NCBI GenBank assembly: GCA_934271735.1
Contig: CAKQSB010000010.1
Span: 4,350 to 68,349 of the forward strand
DNA: 64,000 nucleotides
Direction: 5' to 3'
Source of the DNA: an uncultured Clostridia bacterium
GTDB lineage: Bacteria; Bacillota; Clostridia; Christensenellales; Borkfalkiaceae
The notes beneath the pieces were generated by a model that saw only the letters and a program-made list of their open reading frames with translations, was not told the origin of the DNA and did no database searches. Both the position numbers and the translations under genes were made by a program. Below are positions 51,106 through 59,417 of this stretch, piece after piece (position 1 is the stretch's first letter; each line of letters begins with the position of its first letter).

Positions 51106-52491
51106 ATGGAAGAAAAAAGAGCCGTTACGATGGAAAAACTCGTAAATTTGTGCAAATCGAGAGGAATTATTTTCCCCGGAAGCGATATTTACGGCGGAAT
51201 GGGCAACACCTGGGATTACGGTCCGGTCGGCGTTGAAATAAAGAACAATATCAAGCGCGCCTGGTGGAAGAAATTCGTTCAGGAAAGCGAAAATTCTTAC
51301 GGTGTGGACGCCGCTATTTTAATGAATAGCAGAGTATGGGAAGCTTCGGGACACACCGCAAGCTTTTCCGACCCGAAAATGGACTGCAAGGAATGCAGAA
51401 ACCGTCAACGCGCGGATAACCTTATCGAAAACTACTCCAAAGGCACCGTAGACGTAGACGCGATGACGCAGGAAGAAATGCAGGCTTACATCGACGAACA
51501 TCAGATCAAATGTCCTATATGCGGCAAATTCAACTGGACGCCCATAAGAAACTTCAACCTTATGTTCGAAACTTCGAGAGGCGTTACGGAGGACAGCCAG
51601 AACAAAATTTACCTTCGCCCCGAAACGGCGCAGGGCGAATTCGTCAACTTCCAGAACGTTCAGCGTTCCACGAGAGCGAAAGTTCCTTTCGGAATAGCTC
51701 AGATAGGTAAGGCGTTCCGAAACGAAATCACCCCCGGAAACTTCATTTTCAGAACTATCGAGTTCGAGCAGATGGAACATCAGTGGTTCTGCAAGGAAGG
51801 AACGGATATCGAATACTACGAAAAATTCAAGAAAGCTGCTTTCGACTTCCTTGTTTCGCTTAATTTCGCTCCCGAACATTTAAGATTCAAGGATCACGAA
51901 AAACTCGCGCACTATGCGAAATGCGCCTGCGACATACAGTATCTCTTCCCCATCGGCTGGTCGGAGCTCAACGGTATTCACAACAGAACGAATTACGACC
52001 TTTCCCGTCATCAGGAATATTCGGGCAAGAGTATGCTTTACGTCGACCCGATTTCGGGCGAAAAATATATTCCGTTCGTCGTCGAATATTCTATCGGCGC
52101 CGACAGACTTATGCTTGCCGTTTTATCCGAAGCTTACGACGAAGAAAAACTCGATGACGGCGAAACGAGAGTGGTTATGCACTTCCACCCCGCTCTTGCC
52201 GCGTATAAAGTTGCGGTTCTTCCCTTACAGAAAAAGGAGCTCGGACCGAAAGCAAGAGAGGTTTATAACGAACTTGCCCGTCACTTTATGTGCACTTACG
52301 ACGACGCGGGTTCTATCGGCAAAAGATATCGCCGTCAGGACGAAATCGGAACGCCGTACTGCGTAACGATCGATTTCGACACGCTCGAAAACGGCACGGT
52401 AACGGTCAGAGACAGAGACACAATGGAGCAGATTCGTCTTCCGATAAGCGAGCTTGCGTCTTACGTCGAAGAAAAAATCAAACTTTACTGA
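51106..52491 (+). CDS. glyS: Glycyl-tRNA synthetase, dimeric (eukaryote-like) type
   Basis: 461 aa. Class II enzyme attaching Gly to tRNA-Gly as a homodimer. Motif 1 region DIYGGMGNTWDYGPVG, motif 2 GKAFRNEITPGNFIFRTIEF and motif 3 GADRLMLAVLSEAY are all present. A zinc-like CKECRNR..CPICGKF insert lies near residues 90-140. The C-terminal anticodon-binding domain reads KVAVLPLQKKELG to ELASYVEEKI. AGAGG precedes the ATG. It is followed by its own terminator. Confidence 0.96.
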   Translation: MEEKRAVTMEKLVNLCKSRGIIFPGSDIYGGMGNTWDYGPVGVEIKNNIKRAWWKKFVQESENSYGVDAAILMNSRVWEASGHTASFSDPKMDCKECRNRQRADNLIENYSKGTVDVDAMTQEEMQAYIDEHQIKCPICGKFNWTPIRNFNLMFETSRGVTEDSQNKIYLRPETAQGEFVNFQNVQRSTRAKVPFGIAQIGKAFRNEITPGNFIFRTIEFEQMEHQWFCKEGTDIEYYEKFKKAAFDFLVSLNFAPEHLRFKDHEKLAHYAKCACDIQYLFPIGWSELNGIHNRTNYDLSRHQEYSGKSMLYVDPISGEKYIPFVVEYSIGADRLMLAVLSEAYDEEKLDDGETRVVMHFHPALAAYKVAVLPLQKKELGPKAREVYNELARHFMCTYDDAGSIGKRYRRQDEIGTPYCVTIDFDTLENGTVTVRDRDTMEQIRLPISELASYVEEKIKLY

Positions 52492-52509
52492 AATACGAAA
52501 CAATAAACA

Positions 52510-52545
52510 AAAGGCGGAAACCGTGCGGTTTCCGCCTTTTAAAAT
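52510..52545 (+). terminator. Terminator of glyS
   Basis: AAAGGCGGAAACC pairs with GGTTTCCGCCTTT, followed by TAAAATC; a strong hairpin. Confidence 0.85.
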
Positions 52546-52570
52546 CTTTAGTTAGCCACAAAAAGCCCGT

Positions 52571-52584
52571 TTAATCGACTTATA
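52571..52584 (-). repeat. Dispersed 14-bp motif, copy 10, with an inverted partner
   Basis: TTAATCGACTTATA between convergent glyS and the LRR gene. CTATTATCGATTAAA at 52606-52620 is a near-inverted copy, so the pair can form a stem. Confidence 0.75.
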
Positions 52585-52625
52585 GCCCAACTTTTAAAGT
52601 TTATTCTATTATCGATTAAACAATA

Positions 52626-54734
52626 TTATAACGCAACTTCGCCGTCCGAACATTTTATAACCGTAACCTGCGTTCCGTCAAACGGGGTTTTTCCTGACGT
52701 AACGGCGCTCCATTCTTTCATTGTTCCCTCATAATTCACGCTGCTTAATTTATCGCAATAAGCAAACGCGTTTGCGCCTATACTTGTTACGCTCTTCGGC
52801 AAAGTAACGCTTGTTAATTCATTACAAGATGCAAATGTCATATCTCCTATCGTCGAAACGTTTTTGCCGATCGAAAGGCTGCTTAAACCGACGCAATTAT
52901 AAAACGCGTGATGACCTATTGTCGTTACATTGTCCGGTATAACTATTCCGGTAAGATTTTTGCATTGTGAAAACGCATATTCCTCTATTATCTTCACGGT
53001 TTCCGGAATCTCGATTTCCGTGATCCCCGAGCCTCCGAAACAAGTATCTCCGATTATTTCGATCGAATACGGAAAGGGAACTCCCGTTAAATTTGCATAT
53101 TTACATCCGAACACAACTTTATTTTGCGCGGTGTCTAATATAATATTATTGAGCAACATATAATTGTTTACCCAATACATTCCGCTGTTGAATCCGATAT
53201 TTTCGATATTCGGACACATTACAAATGCACACCGTTCTATTTTCTCTATAGTTGTGGGAAGCGTTATCTTTTTTAATGAAGAACACCATCCGAAAGCAAA
53301 TTCGCCGAGAACTTTCAACCCTTCGTTCATTTCAATGCTTGTTAATTCCGAACAATATCTGAACGCATAACTTTCTACGATTCTCACGCTTGCGGGAATT
53401 ATTATCGATGTTAATTTTGAACAATTTTCAAATGCCATACCGGCAATAATTTTCGTATTTTCGTTTATCGTACAAGTCTCTATAGACGTATTTTCCGCTT
53501 TCAGCAAAACGAGATATTTATTTTCTTCATTACCTATATACGAAGCATTACCATATTTATTTGTATTTAATTTTTTGTCGTCAAAAGCGTTATACCATAT
53601 CCTTTCAATCGTATCGGGAATCGAGATATCCGTAATATCTGTAAGACTAAATGCCGATTCCCCTATTTTCGTTACTTTCTTACCGCCGTAATAGGGCTTT
53701 ATCGTTATCACCTTTTTATCGTCCGCGCTTCTTCCGATAACGCTGTAAGTATCGGTTTCGCTGTCTAACGAAAGCTTTACGCCGCAATCGAACGCGCCGT
53801 CGTTTCCGCAAACACCGCAAATAAAGTCGTTCGCGGTATGTTCTTCTTTATCGGAAACCAAATCCGCATGTTCGCAAGTAGCCCTGTGGAAGTGGTAATT
53901 TCCTTCGATACTCCATTCCTCGGAATAAGTATGACCTTTTGCCGTGCCGACGTCCGTAACGGTATCGGTAGCTCCGCAACGGGTGCAAACACCGGTTTTC
54001 GTTCCGTCCGTAAGGCAGGTTGCGTTTCCGTCCGAAACATAGTTTGCAAAATTATGTCCGAGGGCGGGAACGATATTCTGCGCCTCGAGAACTTTATTGC
54101 AAACGCCGCAAATTTTCCCGTCCGTCAAACCGCTTTCCGTGCAAGTCGCCGCGCGTCCTTTTAAAAGAACCGAGATATGCGGAGCGAAACTCCCCGCCTC
54201 GAAAGTCTCTTTTCCGGCTTCGCCACATTCGCAGGAATAATAATATTTCGCTTTTTTGTAGCAAGTGGCGGCAGAAACCTTATATTTATCCATTGCAACC
54301 TCTTTATCATATTTGTGGGTATGAACGCTTTCGCTTTCCGATTCTTCGACCGATTCGTCAGAGCTTTCGCTTTCCTCTGCGCTTTCGCTTTCGTTTTCGG
54401 AATTACTCTCGCTTTCTTCCGCGCTTTCGCTTTCGTTTTCGGAATTACTCTCGCTTTCCTCCGCGCTTTCGCTATCGGAAATTTCTTCCGACTCGTTCTC
54501 GCTTGCGGAAACACTATCGCTTTCAGATCCTTCCGAAGGTTTCCCCGTTTCGGAAGCGGAAGTTTCTTCGCTTTCCGAATTTGTTTCGCGTTCCGTAGAA
54601 CTTACCGTTTCGCTTGCGGAAGTCGTTTCCGACGAACCGCCCGATTTTTTACCGAGCGAAACGCAAAGAGTAATAACGCCCGCCACCACGAAAACCGCGG
54701 CGATGATTGCAATGATTTTTACTTTTAATTTCAT
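52626..54734 (-). CDS. BspA-type leucine-rich-repeat surface protein with Ser/Glu spacer and Cys repeats
   Basis: 702 aa. An N-terminal hydrophobic segment (about 5-28, no lipobox) anchors it in the membrane. A Ser/Glu spacer of about 110 residues follows, with 14-residue repeats (AEESESNSENESES). Next come Cys-rich treble-clef-like repeats (about 140-325: CECGEAG, CGVCNKV, CTRCGATD, CGVCGND), then about twelve BspA-type LRRs of 22-24 residues (IPDTIERI, AFENCSKLTSIIIP, AFRYCSELTSIEM). LRRs of this type bind host or microbial ligands in known proteins. A promoter with a long structured leader precedes. RBS AAGGAGGG. Confidence 0.85.
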   Translation of the reverse strand: MKLKVKIIAIIAAVFVVAGVITLCVSLGKKSGGSSETTSASETVSSTERETNSESEETSASETGKPSEGSESDSVSASENESEEISDSESAEESESNSENESESAEESESNSENESESAEESESSDESVEESESESVHTHKYDKEVAMDKYKVSAATCYKKAKYYYSCECGEAGKETFEAGSFAPHISVLLKGRAATCTESGLTDGKICGVCNKVLEAQNIVPALGHNFANYVSDGNATCLTDGTKTGVCTRCGATDTVTDVGTAKGHTYSEEWSIEGNYHFHRATCEHADLVSDKEEHTANDFICGVCGNDGAFDCGVKLSLDSETDTYSVIGRSADDKKVITIKPYYGGKKVTKIGESAFSLTDITDISIPDTIERIWYNAFDDKKLNTNKYGNASYIGNEENKYLVLLKAENTSIETCTINENTKIIAGMAFENCSKLTSIIIPASVRIVESYAFRYCSELTSIEMNEGLKVLGEFAFGWCSSLKKITLPTTIEKIERCAFVMCPNIENIGFNSGMYWVNNYMLLNNIILDTAQNKVVFGCKYANLTGVPFPYSIEIIGDTCFGGSGITEIEIPETVKIIEEYAFSQCKNLTGIVIPDNVTTIGHHAFYNCVGLSSLSIGKNVSTIGDMTFASCNELTSVTLPKSVTSIGANAFAYCDKLSSVNYEGTMKEWSAVTSGKTPFDGTQVTVIKCSDGEVAL
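54375..54470 (-). repeat. 42-bp tandem repeat inside the Ser/Glu spacer
   Basis: CGTTTTCGGAATTACTCTCG recurs 42 bp apart (54392 and 54434), encoding AEESESNSENESES. It can change copy number in frame and so vary the spacer length. Confidence 0.8.
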
Positions 54735-55128
54735 AATGCCCTCCTTTTTTCTCGGGTTAACGCCGAAAATCGCAACAAACCGATTTTATCGGCTATCTAA
54801 AACCCCGACAGCTCCGTTTTCGATTCTTTTGATTTTTTTGCCGTTAAGAGCATTTCTTTGCTTACTCCGTAAGCAAAGAAGTACTTCTTCAAATTTTAAG
54901 CTATTTACGCGCCGAACGACGCTGTTTTTTGAGATTGAAGCCGTAACAAACCTCAACCGGATATCATTGTACTCTGTTCGACAAAGACAAGTCAAGCATA
55001 TTTTATAAATAATTATTATATAACTATTCAAAGTTTTCACAAATCACGCATTTTATTTTTACCCTAACCTTTTCACGGTCAAAACAAAATCCTTATCCGA
55101 TAACTCGTTAAACCACGTTGCTTATAAC
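54735..55128 (-). other. Long 5' leader region of the LRR protein gene
   Basis: A 394-bp gap. The promoter lies at 54966-54995, so about 225 nt are transcribed before the ATG. The leader has a strong hairpin (TTCTTTGCTTA with TAAGCAAAGAA, about 54853-54879) and a CCGAT/ATCGG stem near 54780-54795. No known riboswitch pattern was recognised. A reading frame through the hairpin exists but has no ribosome binding site. Confidence 0.45.
54966..54995 (-). promoter_or_regulatory. Promoter of the LRR surface protein gene
   Basis: On the minus strand TTGACT and TACAAT are 18 bp apart. Confidence 0.65.
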
Positions 55129-55130
55129 AA

Positions 55131-55167
55131 AAAAACAGCGGGTAAACGTCGTTCACCCGCTGTTTTA
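55131..55167. terminator. Terminator of the seven-CxxC lipoprotein gene
   Basis: AAACAGCGGGT pairs with ACCCGCTGTTT; T-runs on both strands. Confidence 0.8.
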
Positions 55168-55182
55168 TATTCCGCAAATTAT

Positions 55183-56475
55183 TCAAAGCGATCTTTTCCG
55201 GCGTCTCTGTAAAGTCTCGTAAGAATATGATTTTCCCTCATAAGTTACCGTCTCCGTTATGTAAACGATATCTCCGCTCGCCTCGGGTTCACCCGAAATT
55301 GTATATTCGTCGTGACTTACCTCCACTCCGCACTTCGTACATCTTTCCAGATAATAATAGTGTTCTATACCTTTTTCGTCTGTATAATTCTTTTCTTCTA
55401 CCCGCTCTAAAGTATGCTCGCCAAAATAGCCTTTTCTCCAGACGGTTTCTCCGCATACCCGACAAACTTCGATTACGAGATTTCCGCTGCACGGCTCGGG
55501 AAATTTTACTCCTTCATTTACTTCAAAAATATGCCCCGAGCTTTTATACTTGCTGATATATCCGCATTTTTTGCAAACTTCCGTAACGGCATATCCGTCA
55601 TCGCAGGTTTCGCCGAACATTACGTAAGTATACTCGGTATAATAGTAGTGGTTACTTGCAAACCTTTCTTCTATAACGTACTCGTGAATAATTTTTCCAT
55701 CAACGATTATTTGTTTGACGTGTTTTTTATATTCCACACAACAATTCAGTTCGACGCCGGTTTTTTGCTCGACAATTTTAAGTCCGCAATCGGCGCAACT
55801 TGACGTAGACACACCGTATTTAACGCCGTTTTTATCGGTGAATTCGGAATATTCCGGTATTCTTCCTCTCACCCCACACGCAATATTATCGTAATCTGCA
55901 CTGACGGTTTCGCCGCAGTCCGGACATTTATGAATTTCAATATACCCGCCGCATGTTTCTTTTTCGGTTAAATCGGAAATATTGATTTTTTCAGAGACCG
56001 AACTCGAATATTCGTGACTATTTACATATTCAAAAGGCGCGTCTAACACAACGTTATTGTTCTTTGTTATTTTTATATAACCGCTGTTTATTTCCTTACA
56101 TTTTGTATTTTTAATTTCATTATAAATGTTATACCTTGCCCCGCAAACCTTACATTTCGTATTCGCCTTATAATACTTGTTTCCATTCTTCGTTACTCCG
56201 GTTTTAAAATCGTCCGAAAGTTCGCACGCCGAATTCGACCCGAAATTTTCAAACATTCGCTCTCCGCAACTCTCGCAAGTCATAATTACTATTTGCGAAC
56301 CTTCGCAAATGCCTAAGTCCTCGCCTGTATAAAGGGTCAACAAGCGGTTTTCATGAGCGCATGCGGTAGTCGACGCGGAGTCTTCGTTTTTATCGCACGC
56401 CGCAAAGAACGCAACGACAACGGAAATCATAAACATTAAAACAAAAACAGAAACGAGTTTTGACTTTAACCTCAT
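55183..56475 (-). CDS. Lipoprotein with seven CxxC repeats
   Basis: 430 aa. The lipoprotein signal ends at FFAAC. The mature part has seven pairs: CESCG, CKVCG, CPDCG, CADCG, CKKCG, CRVCG and CTKCG, spaced about 45-60 residues apart, with intervening Tyr-rich strands. The spacing is the same kind of treble-clef-like repeat that occurs in the 770-aa and 702-aa proteins, but here it makes up nearly the whole protein. It ends in a basic stretch (RRRKRSL) without a membrane segment. Zinc or another metal may be held; function unknown. RBS AGGAGAG. Confidence 0.7.
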   Translation of the reverse strand: MRLKSKLVSVFVLMFMISVVVAFFAACDKNEDSASTTACAHENRLLTLYTGEDLGICEGSQIVIMTCESCGERMFENFGSNSACELSDDFKTGVTKNGNKYYKANTKCKVCGARYNIYNEIKNTKCKEINSGYIKITKNNNVVLDAPFEYVNSHEYSSSVSEKINISDLTEKETCGGYIEIHKCPDCGETVSADYDNIACGVRGRIPEYSEFTDKNGVKYGVSTSSCADCGLKIVEQKTGVELNCCVEYKKHVKQIIVDGKIIHEYVIEERFASNHYYYTEYTYVMFGETCDDGYAVTEVCKKCGYISKYKSSGHIFEVNEGVKFPEPCSGNLVIEVCRVCGETVWRKGYFGEHTLERVEEKNYTDEKGIEHYYYLERCTKCGVEVSHDEYTISGEPEASGDIVYITETVTYEGKSYSYETLQRRRKRSL

Positions 56476-56695
56476 AATTCTCTCCTTTTATGCCGGCCAA
56501 GAATAAAAAAAACCGTGCCCTGACAACGTGTTTTTGATTACTATTATTATACTTTACCGAACAACAATATGTCAAGACCGATTTTAAATAAAATCGCGCC
56601 TCATTTTGCAAATTTTCACAAAATACACTTTTAGCAAATAATAACTCCGATTTAAACTATGTTAAACCGCAAACAATTAACCTTATCTCAAAATC

Positions 56696-56733
56696 AAAAA
56701 AAGCTCGCGGGAATAAATCGCCCGCGAGCTTTA
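56696..56733 (-). terminator. Terminator of the cyclophilin-like gene
   Basis: AAAGCTCGCGGG pairs with CCCGCGAGCTTT; on the minus strand TTTTTTT follows. Confidence 0.8.
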
Positions 56734-56749
56734 TGCCTTATTTATTTAA

Positions 56750-57712
56750 TTATTTCGAGAACGTAACGCTCTTTATCGTAATCGTCGTTTCGGGACGAAG
56801 CGAAACATACGCTCCGTTGTTTTTGATCGCGTTGAGATAAGCCTTGCCGAGATCGTCGTCCGAAGTAACTTTCAAAGAATATGCTCCGTCCGCGCCGATA
56901 ACGAAAGTATCGCCGTCCGTGCCGACCTGATATTTTCTGCCGTATTCTTCGAGTGCCTTAACGAGATTATCGTACTCTTCCTGTTCGTCCGCAGTGGGAT
57001 TTTCGGAGTCGAGTTCGGGTTCGTAAGAGAAATAATACGTCTTTACGGACGCGTCTCTGTTGTCGTCGTAAATAGTTTTGATACGAGAATAGCTCGATTT
57101 AACGTCGCTCGTAGCGTCGGACTTATCGGCTTTTCCGATAATGGCGAAAGATTTTGCGGAAGAGAAATAAGTACTCGTTCCGAAAGTAACGGACATAACG
57201 CCCTTACCCGTATCATACGCCTCGATATCCGCGTCCTTAATACCTTTCAAAGATCTTTTCAGAACAAGCGCGCCGTCCGCAAGAGAAAGGTTTTCGCCCT
57301 TATAAACAACGCCGTTATCCGACATTTCTCCGACGATGGTAAACTTGGATGTGTAAACGTTTTTCTTTGTTGCGGCGTAAGTCGAATTGATTATCGAACC
57401 GTATTTATCTTCCAACGAAGTGTTAAAAGCCGCGTCCGCATAAGCGCCGAATTCTATTCCGTGCTGAACGTCGCTTACGACCGTTCCGTCGTAATATCCC
57501 TTACCCGCAAGGTATTTGAAATGTTCGATAGTGTCGGGAGCGATATTCATATAAAGCTTGAACGCAATCGCCTCTTCCTTTCCGTCTACGTCGAACGTGA
57601 TCGTGCATTTTTCGATTTTACTGCCGTTTTCGATAGTATCGTTACAACCCGTTGCAAAAGCGCAAACGCCGACAGCCATACAAGCGGCTAAAACTCCGCT
57701 CAATATTTTTTT
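56750..57712 (-). CDS. Cyclophilin-like peptidyl-prolyl isomerase lipoprotein
   Basis: 320 aa from the ATG at 57712, which has GGAGG at the proper distance; frames from 57769 or 57727 are rejected. The lipobox is FATGC. The mature part begins like extracytoplasmic cyclophilins (TITFDVDGKEEAIAFKLYMN, APDTIEHFKYLAGKGYYDGT) but key isomerase motifs further on (F..GD, the catalytic Arg segment) are not seen, and the rest diverges into a helical middle and beta end. It may have lost catalytic activity. Outer face of the membrane, possibly a folding factor. Confidence 0.7.
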   Translation of the reverse strand, partial: KKILSGVLAACMAVGVCAFATGCNDTIENGSKIEKCTITFDVDGKEEAIAFKLYMNIAPDTIEHFKYLAGKGYYDGTVVSDVQHGIEFGAYADAAFNTSLEDKYGSIINSTYAATKKNVYTSKFTIVGEMSDNGVVYKGENLSLADGALVLKRSLKGIKDADIEAYDTGKGVMSVTFGTSTYFSSAKSFAIIGKADKSDATSDVKSSYSRIKTIYDDNRDASVKTYYFSYEPELDSENPTADEQEEYDNLVKALEEYGRKYQVGTDGDTFVIGADGAYSLKVTSDDDLGKAYLNAIKNNGAYVSLRPETTITIKSVTFSK

Positions 57713-57871
57713 CATAAAGACCTCCATGAAGTTTAATGCGCAAGCCGCGAAACCGCTGACATACCACACAACTATTCATTATATATATTTTACATATATT
57801 ATTCGCAGTTGTCAACCTTTAAATATGAAAATTTAAGGGTTTTTAGCGAAAAATACTCTCCGTCCGCTGTT

Positions 57872-58972
57872 TTACTCCCCTTGAAGGATATAGAACAACC
57901 ACACGAGAAGAACGGCAAGCGCCGCGCCGAGTATGCACGCGATAGCGACTCTCCATGGCGAAACGGGCGTTTTCCCCGTAATTTTCGCCGTGCTTCCGTT
58001 CATAAACACCCTGTATTTTTTCTTTCTGAAAAGGAAATTCATTATATACACGGGGATAAGCATATATTTAAAAGTCACGGAATTATACATCGTGGAAACA
58101 TTGAGATAATCCACTACGTCGCAATGCAACGAACTTCTGATATCCGAACGGATTTCCCTCGTCATAACGTCTTTCGCGTCTCCCCAACAGGTTTTGAGAT
58201 CCTTTTTATAACCGTCCGCAACGTAACCCGAAAGATATTTACTTTCGTAAACGCAGGCGTCTTTCGCCCTGTAAGGAGCGAGTTTATCGAGAGTCTGCTG
58301 ATCGAGATTATCGCTTGCGGCAATGGTTACATCGTCGAAAAATCTGTCGTAACCGCCCGAAACGTTTCTGTAAACGATATATGTTTCCGTACGTCTGTTC
58401 TTGCCCGAGCCGACGGTTCTCGTATGCCTGTCGCCTACCCTTCCGACGTAAGAGGATTTAGTGTCGCTGTCGAAAGTAAAGCTCGGCTCGTAAACGCCGT
58501 GAACGTTTTCAACGGTAAGACTTTTTTTAAACGCCCGCGGAGCAAAAATACGCTTTTTAGCCCATTTTTTTGCCTGCGCCGCCGCCTGTGAGGAAGAAAC
58601 CATAAACGGAATAACCGCGCCGGGGCGAAGACCTTCGAAACTGCCGCTTTTAACGACGTGCGAAGTTCCGCAGTACGGGCAAACGACAGCCTGCTCGTCC
58701 GCGCCGACGATAATCGTCGCTCCGCAGTTTTCGCAGGTGTACGTAGCCTGTTCGTTTTTATTCCATTTTTCCGCTGCCGCGAAACCGCGTTCTATGTCGT
58801 TCTCCACGACGTTTTTGTTTTTTTCGACACGCTTAAAACACCCGCAATACTCGCATTTGAGCATCTGGGAATCGGGATCGAAAAACATTTTTCCGCCGCA
58901 GTTGGGGCATTTTTCGTAATCGGTATTTATTTGTTTTAAGTTTTCGTCAAATTCGTTTCCGGTTTCGCTCAT
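57872..58972 (-). CDS. Zinc-ribbon membrane protein (YdjG-like)
   Basis: 366 aa. Two zinc ribbons at the N-terminus: CPNCGG..CEYCG (about 22-45) and CENCGA..CPYCG (about 79-101). A soluble domain of about 200 residues follows (VYEPSFTFDSD, then VTFKYMLIPVYIMNFLFRKK), and one membrane segment sits near the C-terminus (about 338-362). The layout matches the TFIIB-type zinc-ribbon protein YdjG of the B. subtilis pspA-ydjGHI operon, where it anchors YdjI and PspA. A YdjI-like gene lies 450 bp upstream in the same direction. Confidence 0.72.
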   Translation of the reverse strand: MSETGNEFDENLKQINTDYEKCPNCGGKMFFDPDSQMLKCEYCGCFKRVEKNKNVVENDIERGFAAAEKWNKNEQATYTCENCGATIIVGADEQAVVCPYCGTSHVVKSGSFEGLRPGAVIPFMVSSSQAAAQAKKWAKKRIFAPRAFKKSLTVENVHGVYEPSFTFDSDTKSSYVGRVGDRHTRTVGSGKNRRTETYIVYRNVSGGYDRFFDDVTIAASDNLDQQTLDKLAPYRAKDACVYESKYLSGYVADGYKKDLKTCWGDAKDVMTREIRSDIRSSLHCDVVDYLNVSTMYNSVTFKYMLIPVYIMNFLFRKKKYRVFMNGSTAKITGKTPVSPWRVAIACILGAALAVLLVWLFYILQGE

Positions 58973-59099
58973 ACCCTTTTACCGTATTTCGTCAAACAAA
59001 GAATTTCCGAGCAAAGGCAAACCTCTGCTCGGCTGAAAATTTTTATCTGTTAAATTAAAAGGACGTTAAAAAACGTTGTCCGTTATGTCCGTTAAATTA

Positions 59100-59294
59100 T
59101 CAGATATTGTTGAGTTCTTCGAGCATTTTCTCGAGATCCGCGCCGTGAACCTGAGCGGCTTCCCCTACGGTTTCGCCGTGAGCGATAGCGCAGCCGAGGC
59201 AGTGCATGCCGTATCTCATAAGAATTTCGCCCGCGTTTGGGTTAATATCGAGAGCGTCAACGATAATAGTATCCGCAGTAATTTTTTTATCCAT
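59100..59294 (-). CDS. DUF1858 redox-disulfide domain protein
   Basis: 64 aa. ITADTIIVDALDINPNAGEI followed by HCLGCAIAHGETVGEAAQVH is a complete DUF1858 domain, with the CxxC pair Cys32/Cys35. Relatives occur alone or next to hybrid-cluster or redox enzymes and are thought to be redox-active. AGGAGA precedes the ATG. It lies between the YdjI-like and YdjG-like genes, an unusual place for this family. Confidence 0.9.
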   Translation of the reverse strand: MDKKITADTIIVDALDINPNAGEILMRYGMHCLGCAIAHGETVGEAAQVHGADLEKMLEELNNI

Positions 59295-59417
59295 TTTTAT
59301 CTCCTTTTACCGTTATTATTTCGGTTTCGTTAAATTTGTGTCTTTTTTTCGGGGTACGGGTAATTTCCCGTATCGGGAAATCGGAACCCGCCCCATATTA
59401 AATCAGCCTGCTAAAAA

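Noticed and set aside
54786..55040. 84-codon minus-strand frame in the leader of the LRR gene
   Set aside because: It overlaps the promoter and the strong hairpin and has no ribosome binding site.
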